This document shows, piece after piece, positions 28,385 to 44,040 of a stretch of 64,000 nucleotides of DNA. Every line of letters begins with the position of its first letter. The stretch's first letter is position 1. The stretch is taken from NCBI GenBank assembly GCA_022414725.1, contig CM039462.1:46751241-46815240 (forward strand), written 5' to 3'. The stretch comes from Microglena sp. YARC (taxonomy: Eukaryota; Chlorophyta; Chlorophyceae; Chlamydomonadales; Chlamydomonadaceae). The notes under the pieces were generated by a model, which was given only the letters and a program-made list of their open reading frames with translations, was not told the DNA's origin and did no database searches. A program made the position numbers and the translations under genes.

Positions 28385-31300
28385 TTACATAAGTTGACGT
28401 ATAATAATAAGTGGGACATGTACTATTAGAACTTCTACCCTTTGAATTTGGACCTCTAACACACGATGGAGGAGCTGGCATCAAATACAAATAACTACTT
28501 GGAGCATGGAGAACCTCTAACACACGATGGAGGAGCTGGCATCAAATACTAAAATATAAATGATAACTTTACACAACTAGACGTATAATAATAAGTAGGA
28601 CATGCACTATTAGAACTTCTACCCTTTGACTTTGGACCTCTAACACACGATGGAGGAGCTGGCATCAAATACTAAAATATAAATGATAACTCACACAACT
28701 AGACTAGACGTATAATAAAAGTAGGACATGCACTATTAGAACTTCTACCCTTTGACTTTGGACCTCTAACACACGATGGAGAGCTGGCATCAAATACTAA
28801 AATATAAATGATAACTTTACACAACTAGACGTATAATAATAAGTAGGACATGTACTATTAGAACTTCTACCCTTTGACTTTGGACCTCTAACACACGATG
28901 GAGGAGCTGGCATCAAATACTAAAATATAAATGATAACTTTACACAACTAGACGTATAATAATAAGTAGGACATGCACTATTAGAACTTCTACCCTTTGA
29001 CTTTGGACCTCTAACACACGATGGAGGAGCTGGCATCAAATACTAAAATATAAATGATAACTTTACACAACTAGACGTATAATAATAAGTAGGACATGCA
29101 CTATTAGAACTTCTACCCTTTGACTTTGGACCTCTAACACACGATGGAGGAGCTGGCATCAAATACTAAAATATAAATGATAACTTTACACAACTAGACG
29201 TATAATAATAAGTAGGACATGTACTATTAGAACTTCTACCCTTTGACTTTGGACCTCTAACACACGATGGAGGAGCTGGCATCAAATACTAAAATATAAA
29301 TGATAACTTTACACAACTAGACGTATAATAATAAGTAGGACATGTACTATTAGAACTTCTACCCTTTGACTTTGGACCTCTAACACACGATGGAGGAGCT
29401 GGCATCAAATACTAAAATATAAATGATAACTTTACACAACTAGACGTATAATAATAAGTAGGACATGTACTATTAGAACTTCTACCCTTTGACTTTGGAC
29501 CTCTAACACACGATGGAGGAGCTGGCATCAAATACTAAAATATAAATGATAACTTTACACAACTAGACGTATAATAATAAGTAGGACATGTACTATTAGA
29601 ACTTCTACCCTTTGACTTTGGACCTCTAACACACGATGGAGGAGCTGGCATCAAATACTAAAATATAAATGATAACTTTACACAACTAGACGTATAATAA
29701 TAAGTAGGACATGCACTATTAGAACTTCTACCCTTTGACTTTGGACCTCTAACACACGATGGAGGAGCTGGCATCAAATACTAAAATATAAAATGATAAC
29801 TTTACACAACTAGACGTATAATAATGAGTAGGACATGTACTATTAGAACTTCTACCCTTTGACTTGACCTCTAAAACACACGATGGAGGAGCTGGCATTC
29901 AAAATACTAAAATATAAATGATAACTTTACACAACTAGACGTATAATAATAAGTAGACATGCACTATTAGAACTTCTACCCTTTGACTTTGGACCTCTAA
30001 CACACGATGGAGGAGCTGGCATCAAATACTAAAATATAAATGATAACTTTACACAACTAGACGTATAATAATAAGTAGGACGTACTATTAGAACTTCTAC
30101 CCTTTGACTTTGGACCCTCTAACACACGATGGAGGAGCTGCATCAAATACTAAAATATAAAATGATAACTTTACACAACTAGACGTATAATTAATAAGTA
30201 GACGTACCCTATTAGAACTTCTACCCTTTGACTTTGGACCTCTAACACACGATGGAGGAGCTGGCATCAAATACTAAAATATAAATGATAACTTTACACA
30301 ACTAGACGTTAATAATAAGTAGGACATGTACCCTATTAGAACTTCTACCCTTTGACTTTGGACCTCTAACACACGATGGAGGAGCTTTACACAACGCATC
30401 AAATACTAAAATATAAATGATAACTTTACACAACTAGACGATATAATATAATAAGTAGGGACATTACTATTAGAACTTCTTACCCTTTGACTTTGGACCT
30501 CGTAACACACGATGGAGGAGCTGGCATCAAATACTAAAATATAAATGATAACTTTACACAACTAGACGTTATAATAATAAGTAGGACATGCACTATTAGA
30601 ACTTCTACCCTTTGACTTTGGACCTCTAACACACGATGGAGGAGCTGGCATCAAATACTAAAATATAAATGATAACTTTACACAACTAGACGTATAATAA
30701 TAAGTAGACATGTACTATTAGAACTTCTACCCTTTGACTTTGGACCTCTAACACACGATGGAGGAGCTGGCATCAAATACTAAAATATAAATGATAACTT
30801 TACACAACTAGACATTGTATAATTCTACCTTTGATCACTCTAACACCGTAGGACATGTACTATAGACGTAAGAACTTCTACCCCTTTGACTTTGGACCTC
30901 TAACACACGATGGAGAGCTGGCATCAAATACTAAAATATAAATATAACTCTTACACAACTAGACGCTACGTATAATAATAAGAGGACATGTACTATTAGA
31001 ACTTCTACCCTTTGACTTTGGACCTCTAACACACGATGGAGGAGCTGGCATCAAATACTAAAATATAAATGATAACTTTACACAACTAGACGTATAATAA
31101 TATAGAACATGCACTATTAGAACTTTCACCCTTTGATAGGTATAAAGATGACTTCTGACTTTGTCTAACACACGATTGGAGGAGCTCATCATACTAAAAA
31201 TATAAATGATAACTTTACAACAACTAGGTGTACTATTAGAACTTCTACCCTTTGACTTTGACCTCTAACACACGATGGAGAGCTGGCATCAAATACTAAA

Positions 31301-33000
31301 ATATAAATGATAACTTTACACAACCTAGACGTATAATAATAAGTAGGACATGTTACTATTAGAACTCGTCTACCCTTTGACTTTGGACCTCTAACACACG
31401 ATGAGGACACTGCTGGCATCAAATACTAAAATATAAATGATAACTTTACACAAACTAGACGTATAATAATAAGTAGGACATTGTACTATTAGAACTTCTA
31501 CCCTTTGACTTTGGACCTCTAACACACGATGGAGGAGCTGGCATCAAATACTAAAATATAAATGATAACTTTACACAACTAGACGTATAATAATAAGTAG
31601 GACACTATTAGAACTTCTACCCTTTGACTTTGGACCTCTAACACCACGATGGAGGAGCTGGCATCAAATACTAAAATATAAATGATAACTTTACACAACT
31701 AGACGGTATAATAATAAGTAGGACATTAACTATTAGAACTTCTACCCTTTGACTTATGGACCTCTAACACACGATGGAGGAGCTGGCATACAAATACTCC
31801 ATCAACTCTATAATAACACCGATCATGAACAACTCTATTTGAGAACCTTCTACCCTTACTTGGACCTCAACTTCTAATTAGATGAACTGGCATCAAATAC
31901 TAAAACTATAAATGATAACTTACACAACTAGACTATAATAATAAGTAGGACATGCAATACTATTAGAACTTCTACCCTTTGACTTTGGACCTCTAACACA
32001 CGATGGAGGAGCTGGCATCAAATACTAAAAATATAAATGCTGATAACTTTACACACTAGACGTGTATAATGATGAGTAGGACATGTACTATTAAAGAACT
32101 TCTACCCTTTGACTTTGGACCTCTAACACATTGATGGAGGAGACTGGCTCATAATACTAAAATTATAAAATGATAACTTTACACAACTAGACGTATTAAT
32201 AATAAGTAGGACATGCACTATTGAACTTCTACCCTTTGACTTTGGACCTCTAACACACGATGGAGGAGCTTGCATCAAATACTAAATATAAATGATAACT
32301 TTACACAACAACTAGACGTATAATAATAAAGTAGGACATGTACTAATTAGAACTTCTACCCTTTGACTTTGGACCTCTAACACACGATGGAGGAGCTGGC
32401 ATCAAATACTAAAATATAAATGATAACTTACACAACTAGACGTATAATAATAAGTAGGACATGTACTATTAGAACTTCTACCCTTTGACTTTGACCTCTA
32501 ACCACACGATGGAGGAGCTGCATCAAATACTAAAAATATAAATTGATTAACTTTACACAACTAGACGTATAATAATAAGTAGGACATGTACTATAGAACT
32601 TCTACCCTTTGACTTTGGACCTCTAACACACGATGGAGGAGCTGGCATCAAATACTAAAATATAAATGATAACTTTACACAACTAGACGTATTAATAATA
32701 AAGTAGGACATGTTACTATTAGAACTTCTACCCTTTGACTTTGGACCTCTAACACACGATGGAGGAGCTGGCATCAAATACTAAAATATAAATGATAACT
32801 TTACACACAACTAGACGAAAAGTATAATAAATAAGTTAGGAACATAGTTAACTATTAAGAAAAACTTCTACCCTTTGACTTTGGACCTCTAACACACGAT
32901 GGAGGAAGCTGGCATCAAAATACTAAAATATAAATGATAACTTTACCACAACTAGACGTATAATAATAAGTAGGACATGTTACTATTAGAACTATCTACC
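28385..33000 (+). repeat. 123-bp satellite, left edge and first noisy block
   Basis: Tandem units begin ACTAAAATATAAATGATAAC, pass GACGTATAATAATAAGTAGG and end GGAGGAGCTGGCATCAAAT. The first units are diverged or rearranged (28385-28560). Units to about 29780 are clean and split into two types, CATGTAC and CATGCAC. From about 29780 scattered single-base indels appear, worsening rightwards. A minus-strand frame reads through most of each unit but has a stop in every unit, so it is not coding. Confidence 0.95.
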
Positions 33001-34000
33001 NNNNNNNNNNNNNNNNNNNNNNNNNNNNNNNNNNNNNNNNNNNNNNNNNNNNNNNNNNNNNNNNNNNNNNNNNNNNNNNNNNNNNNNNNNNNNNNNNNNN
33101 NNNNNNNNNNNNNNNNNNNNNNNNNNNNNNNNNNNNNNNNNNNNNNNNNNNNNNNNNNNNNNNNNNNNNNNNNNNNNNNNNNNNNNNNNNNNNNNNNNNN
33201 NNNNNNNNNNNNNNNNNNNNNNNNNNNNNNNNNNNNNNNNNNNNNNNNNNNNNNNNNNNNNNNNNNNNNNNNNNNNNNNNNNNNNNNNNNNNNNNNNNNN
33301 NNNNNNNNNNNNNNNNNNNNNNNNNNNNNNNNNNNNNNNNNNNNNNNNNNNNNNNNNNNNNNNNNNNNNNNNNNNNNNNNNNNNNNNNNNNNNNNNNNNN
33401 NNNNNNNNNNNNNNNNNNNNNNNNNNNNNNNNNNNNNNNNNNNNNNNNNNNNNNNNNNNNNNNNNNNNNNNNNNNNNNNNNNNNNNNNNNNNNNNNNNNN
33501 NNNNNNNNNNNNNNNNNNNNNNNNNNNNNNNNNNNNNNNNNNNNNNNNNNNNNNNNNNNNNNNNNNNNNNNNNNNNNNNNNNNNNNNNNNNNNNNNNNNN
33601 NNNNNNNNNNNNNNNNNNNNNNNNNNNNNNNNNNNNNNNNNNNNNNNNNNNNNNNNNNNNNNNNNNNNNNNNNNNNNNNNNNNNNNNNNNNNNNNNNNNN
33701 NNNNNNNNNNNNNNNNNNNNNNNNNNNNNNNNNNNNNNNNNNNNNNNNNNNNNNNNNNNNNNNNNNNNNNNNNNNNNNNNNNNNNNNNNNNNNNNNNNNN
33801 NNNNNNNNNNNNNNNNNNNNNNNNNNNNNNNNNNNNNNNNNNNNNNNNNNNNNNNNNNNNNNNNNNNNNNNNNNNNNNNNNNNNNNNNNNNNNNNNNNNN
33901 NNNNNNNNNNNNNNNNNNNNNNNNNNNNNNNNNNNNNNNNNNNNNNNNNNNNNNNNNNNNNNNNNNNNNNNNNNNNNNNNNNNNNNNNNNNNNNNNNNNN
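33001..34000. other. Assembly gap of exactly 1000 N
   Basis: All bases are N, and satellite lies on both sides. The round length marks an unsized placeholder, so the true array length is unknown. Any open frame crossing it is meaningless. Confidence 0.99.
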
Positions 34001-37000
34001 TATTACCATTGACCTTTGACTCCTACACTACGATGAGGAGCGGCATCAAACACTAAATATAAATGATAACTTTACACAACTAACGTTATAATAATACAAG
34101 CTAGCGACATTTCTATTTTAGAACTTCTACCCTGACATTTGGACCTCTAAACACACGATAGCTGAGCTGGCCATTCAAATACCTAAAAAATAAATGATAA
34201 CTTTACACAAACCTAGACGTATAATAATGAGCAGTAAGACATGTACTTAAACTTCTACCCTTGACCTTTGGACCTACACACATGAGGAGCTCATCAAATA
34301 CGTAAAATATAAATGATAACTTTACACAACTAACGTAAAATAAGTAACATGTACTATAGAACTCTACCCTTTGACTTTGGACCTCTAACCACACGATGGA
34401 GAGCTGCATCAAATACTAAAATAGTAAATGATAACTTTACACAACTAGCGTATATAATAAGTAGACATTACTATTAACTTTCTACCCTTTACTTTGGACC
34501 TCAACACACGATGGAGACTGCATCAAAACTAAAGATATAAATATAACTTTAAAACCCAAACACTTTAGGAAAAACGTATTAATAAAAATAAGTAGACATG
34601 CTACTAATTAGAACTTTTCTACCCTTTGACTTTGGACCTCTAACAACACATGGAGAGCTGCATCAAATACTAAAAAATAAATGATAAAACTTACACAACA
34701 ACGTATGAATAATGAGTAGACATTGTACTGTTAGAACTTCTTACCCTTGATTGACCTCTAACACACGATGAGGAGCTGGCATCAAATACTAAAATATAAA
34801 TATAACTTTCACAACTAAACTATAAATAATAAGTGACATTATATTAGAACGTATACCATTGACTTTGGACCTCTAACACACGATGGAGGAGCTGGCAATC
34901 AAATACTAAAAATACAATTTATAACTTACACAAACTAGACGTATAAATAAGTAGACATGTACTATTAGAACTTCTACCCCTTTGACTTTGGACCTCTAAC
35001 ACCCGATGAGGAGCTGGCACAAATACTAAAATATGAATGATACTTACACAACTAGACGTAAATAATAAGTCATAGAGACATGTACTATTAGAACGTTCTA
35101 CCCTTTGACTTTGACCTCTTAACACATTGAGGAGCTGCATCAAATACTAAAATATAAATGATAAAACTTACACAACTAGACGTATAATAATAAGTAGGAC
35201 ATTACATTAGAACTCTACCCTTTACTTTGACCTCTAACACACGATGGGACTGGCATCAAATACTAAAATATGAATGACTAACTTTACCACAACTAGACGT
35301 ATAATCAATAAGTAGAATTTACTATTAGCAACTCTACCCTTTGATTGGACCTCTAAACACACGATGGAGAGCTTGCATCAAAAACTAAATATAAATTGAA
35401 ACTTACACATAGACGTATAATAATAAGTAGGACATGTACGATTAAACTTCTACCTTGACCTTGACCTCAACACACCGATGGGATGAGCTGGCCATCAAAT
35501 ACTAAATATAAATTGATAACTTTACACAACTAGACCGTAAATAATAAGTAGGACATGTACTATTAGAACTTTCTACCCTTTACTCTTGACCTCTAACACA
35601 CGATGAGGAGCTGGCCATCAGAATACTTAAAATATAAATGATAGCTTTACACAACTAGACACGTATAAACAATAATAGACATGTACTATTAGAACTTCTA
35701 CCTTTATTTGACCTCTAACACACGAGAGGACTAGCATCAAATTACTAAATATGAAGGATAACTTTTACACAACTAGACGTATAATAATAAGTAAGACATT
35801 TACTATTAGAACTTCTCCCTTTGACTTTGGACCTCTAACACATGATGGACGGAGGCTGCATCAAATACAAAAAATATAAATGATAACTACACAACTAACG
35901 TATACTAATAAAAAGTAGGACATTACTATTAAACTATACCATTGACTTTGACCTCTAACACACATGGCAGGAGGCTCGCATCAAATACTAAAAATGAATG
36001 ATAACTTTACAACCCAAACTTTAGAAACGTAATAATAAGTTATACGGACAGTACTTATTAGAACTTCTTTTTTTTTTTACCCTTTGACTTTTGGACCCTC
36101 AACACACATGGAGAAGCTGCGATCAAATACTAAAATATAATGATAGGCTTTACCATCAACTAGAGCGTATAACCAATAATAGGACATGTACTATTTAGAA
36201 CTTCTACCCTTTACTTTGGACCGTCTAACACACGAAAGCTGCATCAAAATACTTAAATATAAATGAAACTTTTACACAAACTAGACGATATAATAATAAT
36301 TAGGACATTGTACTATTATAACTTCTACCCCTTTTTGACTTTGGACCTCTAAACACACTATGGCAGGACGCCATCAAAATACTAAAATATAATGATAACT
36401 ACAACAACTAGACGTAAATAATAATAGACATACTATTAGAACGTTCCATTTGACTTTGCGACCTTCTAACAACACGTGAGGAGCTGGCCATCAAACACTT
36501 AAAAATAAATATAAACTTTACACAACTAGGGGCGGGGGAACGTTTTTTATAATAAATTTTTTAATTTAATTTCTAAAGGAAAACCATTGTACTATTAAAC
36601 TTCTACCCTTGACTTGACCTCTAACACACCGATGGAAGACTGGCATCAAATACTAAAAATAAATGATAACCCTTTACACAACTAGACGTATAATAATGAG
36701 TAGGACCATTACGTGAGAACTTCTACCCTTTGACTTTGGACCTCTTACACACGATGGAGGCTGCGCATCAAATTACAAAATATAAATGATAACTTACACA
36801 ACTAGACGTATAATAATACAAGTAGGACCATTACTGATTACGACTTCTACCCTTACGCTTTGGACTTCTAACACACGATGGAGGAGCTGGCATCAAATAC
36901 TAAATATAAATGTAAACTTACACAACTAACGTATAATAATAAGTAGACATCTATATAGAACTTCTACCCTTTGACTTTGACTCTAACACCACATGGAGGA

Positions 37001-40000
37001 CTGGCATCAAAACTAATATTAAATGATAACTTACACAACTAACGTTATAATAATAAGTAGACATGTACTTATTCTACTTTACCCTTTACTTTGACCTCTA
37101 AAAAAAAAAAAAAAAAAAAATAAAATCACACATGAGAGCTGCATCAAATACTAAAAAATAAATGATAACTTTACACAACTAACGTATAATAATGAGTAGG
37201 ACCATTACTGTTAGAACTTCTACCCTTTGGACTTTGACCTCTAACACACGATTGGAGAGCTGCATCATACTTAAAATATAATGAAATTACACAACGTAAC
37301 GATAATAATAAGAGGAACATGTAACTATTAGAACGCTATACCATTTGACTTGACCTCAACACACGATGGAGACTGCATCAAATACTAAAATAAATGTAAC
37401 TTTACCACAAAACTAGACGTATAATAATAAGTAGGCATGTACCTATAGACTTCTAACCCTGACTTTGCAACTCTAACACCGATGGAGAGCTGCATCAAAT
37501 ACTAAAATATGAAGATAAACTTTACACAACTAGAGTATAATAATAAGTAGGAATGTACTATTCAGAACTTCTACCCTTTTGACTGGACCTCTAACACATA
37601 TGGAGTATCTGCATCAAATACTTAAAATATAAATGTAAACTACCACAAACTAGACGTATAATAATAGTAGGACATGTACTATTAAACTTCTACCCTTTTG
37701 AACTTGGACCTCTAACACACGATGGAGGAAAGCTGCATCAAATACAAAATAGATGATAACTTTACCAGCAACTAGAGATAATAAAAAGTAGACATGTACT
37801 ACTTAAACCTTCTACCCCTTGACTGGACCCTCTAACACACGATGGACTGCATTCAAATACTAAAATATAAATTGATAACTTACACAACTAACGTATAATA
37901 ATAAATAGGACATGATACTATTAGAATTCTACCCTTTGACTTTGACCTCCTAACACACGAATGAGGAGCTGGTCATCAAATACTAAAATATAATGATAAC
38001 TTTACACAATAGACTTTAATAAAAAGTAGGACATGTACTATTAAACTTCTACCTTGACTTTGACCTCTAACACACACTGAGAGCTGCATCAAATACTAAA
38101 ATAAATTATAGCTTACACAACGTAGACGTATAACAATAAGTAACATGTACTATTAAACTTCCTTACCCTTTGACTTTGGACCTCTACACACGATGGGATG
38201 ACTGGCATTCAAATACTAAAATATAAATGATAAACTTACAACAACAGACGGTATAATAATAAGAGACATGTACTATTAGAACGCTATACCATTGACTTTG
38301 CGACCTCTAACACACGATGGAGAGCTTGCAGTCAAATACTAATATAATGATAACTTTACACAACTAGACTTATAATAATAATAGACATGTACTATTAGAA
38401 CGTTACCATTTACTTTTGGACCTCTAACAAAAACACATGAGGACTGCTGCATCAAATTTACTAAATACAAATGATAACTTTACACCAACAGAGTATAATA
38501 ATAAGTTAGACATTACTATTAGAATTCACCCTTTGACTTTGACCTCTAACCACACGATGGATAGCTGCATCAATTACTAAAAAATAAATGAAACTTTACA
38601 CAACCCTAGACGTATAATAATGAGTAGCGACATGTACTGTGGAACTTCTACCCTTTGACTTTGGACCTCTTACACACGATGAGAGCTGGCATCAAATTAC
38701 CTAAATAAATGATAACTTTTACACAACTAAGACGTATATAATTAATAAGTAGGACATTACATTAAACTTTCTACCCGTGACTTGACCTCTAACAACACCG
38801 ATGGAGAGCTGCATTCAAATACTAAAATATAAATGATAACTTTTACACAACTAGACGTAATAATAAGTAGGACATGTACTATGAGAACTATTACCTTTTG
38901 CTTTGGACCTCTAACACACGATGTTGAGAGCTCATCAAATACTAAAATATAAATGATAACTTTACACAACCAGACGTATAATAATAAGTAGACATGTATA
39001 ATTAGAACTTCTACCCTTTGACTTTGACCTAACACATGATGTATGAGCTTGGCATCAAATACTAAAATATAAATTGATCACCTTACACAACTAGACGTAT
39101 AATAATAATTAGGGACAGGTATACTATAGAAACTTTCTACCCTTTACTTTGACCTCTAACACACGATGAGTAGCTGGATCAAATCTAAAATATAAAGTAA
39201 CTTACACAACTAGACGTTAATAAAAGTAGGACATTTACTATTAGAAATTCTACCTTTGACTTTGGACCTCTAACACCACGATGGGAGCTGGCACAATACT
39301 AAAATATAAAGTATAACTTTACACCAGACTAGACGTATAATAATAAGTTAGACAGTACTATTTAGAACGCTATACCATTTACTTTGGACCTCTTAACACA
39401 CGATTGGGAGCCTGGCATCAAATACTAAATATTAAATGATAACTTACACAACTTAGACGTATAATAATAATAGACATTACTATTAAGAACTTCTACCTCT
39501 TTACTTTGGACCTTAACCACCACAGGAGACTGGCATCAATACTAAATATAAAATGATACTTTACACAACTAGACGATAATAATAAGTAGCAACATGTACT
39601 ATTAAACGAATACCCTTTACTTTGACTCTAACACCACGAATGAGGAGCTTGCATCAAATACTACAAATATGAATTGTAAACTTACACAACTAGACTATAA
39701 TAATAAAGTAGGACATGTACTATAGAAACTTTCTACCCTTTGACTTGACCTCACACACGATGAGGACTGGCACAAATACTTTAAAATATAAATGATAACT
39801 TTACACAACCTAGACGTTATAATAATAAGTAGGACATGTACTATTTAGACTTCTACCCTTGACTTTTGGACCTCAACACACGAGGAGACTCATCAATACT
39901 AAAATAAAATGAAGCTTTACACAACTAGACGTATAACAATAAGAGACATGTACTATTAAACTTCTACCCTTTGACTTTGGACCTCTAACACCCGATGGAG

Positions 40001-43000
40001 ACGGCAATCAAAATACTAAAAATTATAAATATAACTTTACACCAACTAACTAAAATAATAAGTAGGACATTACTATTAGAATTCTACCATTGACCTTTGG
40101 ACCTCATGAAGAGAAGATCAACCGATGGAGGAGCTGGCATCAAATACTAAAAATAAATGGATAATTTACACAACTAGACGTATAATAATTGATAGGACAT
40201 GTACTGTTAGATGCTTCTACCATTTGACTTTGGAGCCTCTAAACACACGTGGAGGAGCTGGGCATCAAATACTAAAATATAAATGATAAACTTTTACACA
40301 ACTAGACGTATAATATAAGTAGGACATGTAACTATTAGAACATTTACCGCTTTGACTTTGGACCTCTAAACATAATCGAGGAGCTGCATCAAATACTAAA
40401 ATATAAATGATATTTACGACCAACTAGACGTATAATAATAGTGAACATGACTATTAAACTTCTACCCCTTGACTTTGGACCTCCTAACACATATGCAGAC
40501 TGCATCAAATACTTAAAATATTAAATGATATACTTTACACAAACTAGACGTATATAATAAGTGAGGACATGTACTATTAGAACTTCTACCCTTTGTACTT
40601 GGACCTCTAAACACACATGAGGAGCTTGCATCAAATACTAAAATATGAATGATAACTTTACCAACCTAGACGTATAATAATAGTACTAGACTTGTACTAT
40701 TAGAATCTTCTACCCTTTACTTTGACCTCTAACACACGATGGAGACTTGGCATCAAATACAATAAAATATAAATGATAACCGTTTACACAACTAGACGTA
40801 TAATAATAAGTAGGGACATTTACTGATTAAACGTAACCTTTACTTTGGACCTCTAACACACGATGAGGAGCTGGCATCAAACACTAAGAATTAAAATATA
40901 AACTTTAACACAACCTAGACGATATAATAATAAGTAGACATTGTCACTATTAGAAACTTCTACCCTTTGACTTTGACCTTCTAACACACGTGGGGAGCTG
41001 CATCAAACTTAAAATATTAAATATAAACTTTATCACAACTAGACTGTATAATAAATAAGTAGCGACAGTACTATTTAACCTACCCTTTGACTTTGGACCT
41101 CCTAAACACGACGATGAGAGCTGGCATCAAATACTAAAATATAAATGATAACTTACACAACAGACGTATAATAATAAGTAGACAATGTACTATTAGAACT
41201 TCTAACCCTTTGACTTTGGCCTCTAACACATATGAGGAGCTGCAATCAAATACTAAAATATGAATTTTGATAACTTTACACAACAGACGTATAATAATAA
41301 GTAGACATTACTATTAAGCGAACTTCTACCCCTTTGACTTTTGACCTCTAACACACGATGAGGAGCCTGCACAATACCTAAAACATGAATGAAACTTTAC
41401 ACAACTAGACGTATAATAATAAGTAGAATGTACTATTAGAACTTGCTACCCTTTACTTTTTGACCTCTAACACACATGGAGGGCTGGCATCAAATACTTA
41501 AAATAAAGATGATAACTTACACAACTAGACGTATAATAATAATAGACATTACTATTAGAACTTCTACCCTTTGACTTTGTACCTCTAACACCACGATGGA
41601 GAGCTGCATCAAATACAAAATAGTAAATATAAACTATACTACTATACTATACGATAATAATGAGTAGACAGGACTGTTAGAACTTCTACCTTTACTTTGA
41701 CCTCTAACACACGATGGAGGCCTGCGGCATCAGAAATACTAAAATATAAATGATAACTTTACACAACTAGACGATATTAATAGATAATCAGACAGTACTA
41801 TTAGAACTTCTACCGCTTTGGAATTTGGACTCAACACTATGATGGCAGATGCTGGCCCCATCAAATACAAATATAAATGAAAACTTTACACACTAACGTA
41901 TAATAATAATAGACATACTATTAAACTTCTACCCTTTACTTTGGACCTCTACACGATTCATCGAGACTGGCATCAAATACTAAAAATATAAATATAACTT
42001 TACACAACTAGAACGTATAATAATAAGTAGGACAATTTGTACATTAGAACTTCTACCCTTTGACTTTGGACCCTCTAACACACGATGGAGGAGCTGCATC
42101 AAATACTAAAATAATGAATGATAACTTTACACAACTAGACGTATAATAATAAGATAGACATGTACTATTAGAACTTCTACCCTTTGACTTTACCTCATAA
42201 CACACGATGAGGAGCTGGCATCAAATACTAAAAATATAAAGATAACCTTACACAACTAGACGTATAATAATAAGTAGGACATGTAAACTAGTAGAACTTC
42301 TACCTTTGACTTACGCTCTAACCACACATTGTAGAGCTTGGCATCAAATACTCAAAATATAATATAAACTTTACCTCACCAACTAGACTAAATACATAAT
42401 AAGTAGCGACATGTACCTATTATGAACTTCTAACCTTTGACTTTTGGACCTCTAACACACGATGGAGGAGCTGTTGTCAGTCAAATTACTAAAATTTAAA
42501 TGTACCTTTAGCACAACAGACGTTATAAATAAAGTAACATGCACTAGTAAGAACCTTTAACCCTGACTTTTGAACCTCTAACACACGATGGAGGCAGCTG
42601 GCATCCAAATACTAAAATATGAATGAATAACTTTACCAACTAGACGGTATTAATAATGAGCCTAGGACATGTACTGTTAACTTCTACACCTTTGACTATG
42701 GCCTGTAACACGATGGAGAAGCTGGGCATCAAATACTAAAATATAAATGAAAACTTTTACCACAAACTAAGAGCGTATACATAATAGTTAGGTACATGTA
42801 CTGTTAAGAGCTTTACCCTTTACTTTTGGACGCTGCTAACAAACTTGATGCGAGAGAGCTGTGCATCAAATACTAAAATATAAATGATAACTTTACCCTG
42901 AGTTAGACGTATATTAACTGATATAAGCTAGGAGCATACATACCTATACTATCGACATGGTCTTGCGCTAATAGCGATATAGTGTGTGTGGACTTTTGAC

Positions 43001-44040
43001 GTCCTATAACAACTATAGCATAGGACTGGCAGATCAATATACTCACTAAAATCATCACATTGATAAGTCTGTGGTTACAGCTCAAACTTTGGCCTGTGGG
43101 ATACTGAAGTACCCCAGAAGTTGGACACTGTAATCTACCTATAGGAAATCTTCTATCCTTGACTTAAACCTCTAACACACCACGATGGAGGGAGCTCATC
43201 AATAATACTAAATATGCCCTCTGAGAATGATAACTTTACACAACTAAGCGTATAATAATAGAGTAGGACATGTTACTCTAGAACTTACGCCTTTGAGACT
43301 TTGACCTCTAACACACGCATGATGCGCGAGAGCTGCACAAGAATACTAAAGATAAATGATAACTTTACACAACTAATAGAAGACGTATAATAAATATCAG
43401 TAGACATGTACTAAGCTATACCTAGAAACTTCTACTTTGGACTTTGACCTCTAACACACGATGGAGGAGCTGGCATCAAATACTAAAATATAAATGATAA
43501 CTTTACACAACTAGACGTATAATAAAAGTAGGACATGTACTATTAGAACTTCTACCCTTTGACTTTGGACCTCTAACACACGATGGAGGAGCTGGGCATC
43601 AAATACTAAAATATAAATGATAAACTTTACACAACTAGACGTATAATAATAAGTAGGACATGTACTATTAGAACTTCTACCCTTTGACTTTGGACCCTCT
43701 AACACACGATGGAGGAGCTGGCATCATACTAAATATAAAATTTACACAACTAGGTAGTGTACTATTAGAACTTCTACCCTTTGACTTTGGACCCCGTACT
43801 ACACGGATCTAAACACGATGGAGGACTGGCATCAAATACTAAAATATAAATGATAACTTTACACAACTAACGTATAATACATGTACTATTAGAACTTCTA
43901 CCTGACTTTGGACCATGCAAAATACTAAAATATAGATAACTTACACAACTAGACGTATAATAATAAGTAGGACATGTACTATTAGAACTTCTACCCTTTG
44001 ACTTTGGACCTCTAACACACGATGGAGGAGCTGCATCAAT
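34001..44040 (+). repeat. 123-bp satellite, error-rich block
   Basis: The same units continue with an indel every few bases, mostly deletions, plus stray homopolymers (T-run at about 36069, A-run at about 37100) and unrelated fragments (about 36528-36585 and 42895-43150). Errors fade after about 43440. The pattern fits unpolished long-read sequence rather than ancient satellite divergence, because units just outside are nearly invariant. Confidence 0.9.

Noticed and set aside
32977..34056. Open frames of over 330 codons on both strands
   Set aside because: They cross the 1000-N gap; the residues are unknown.
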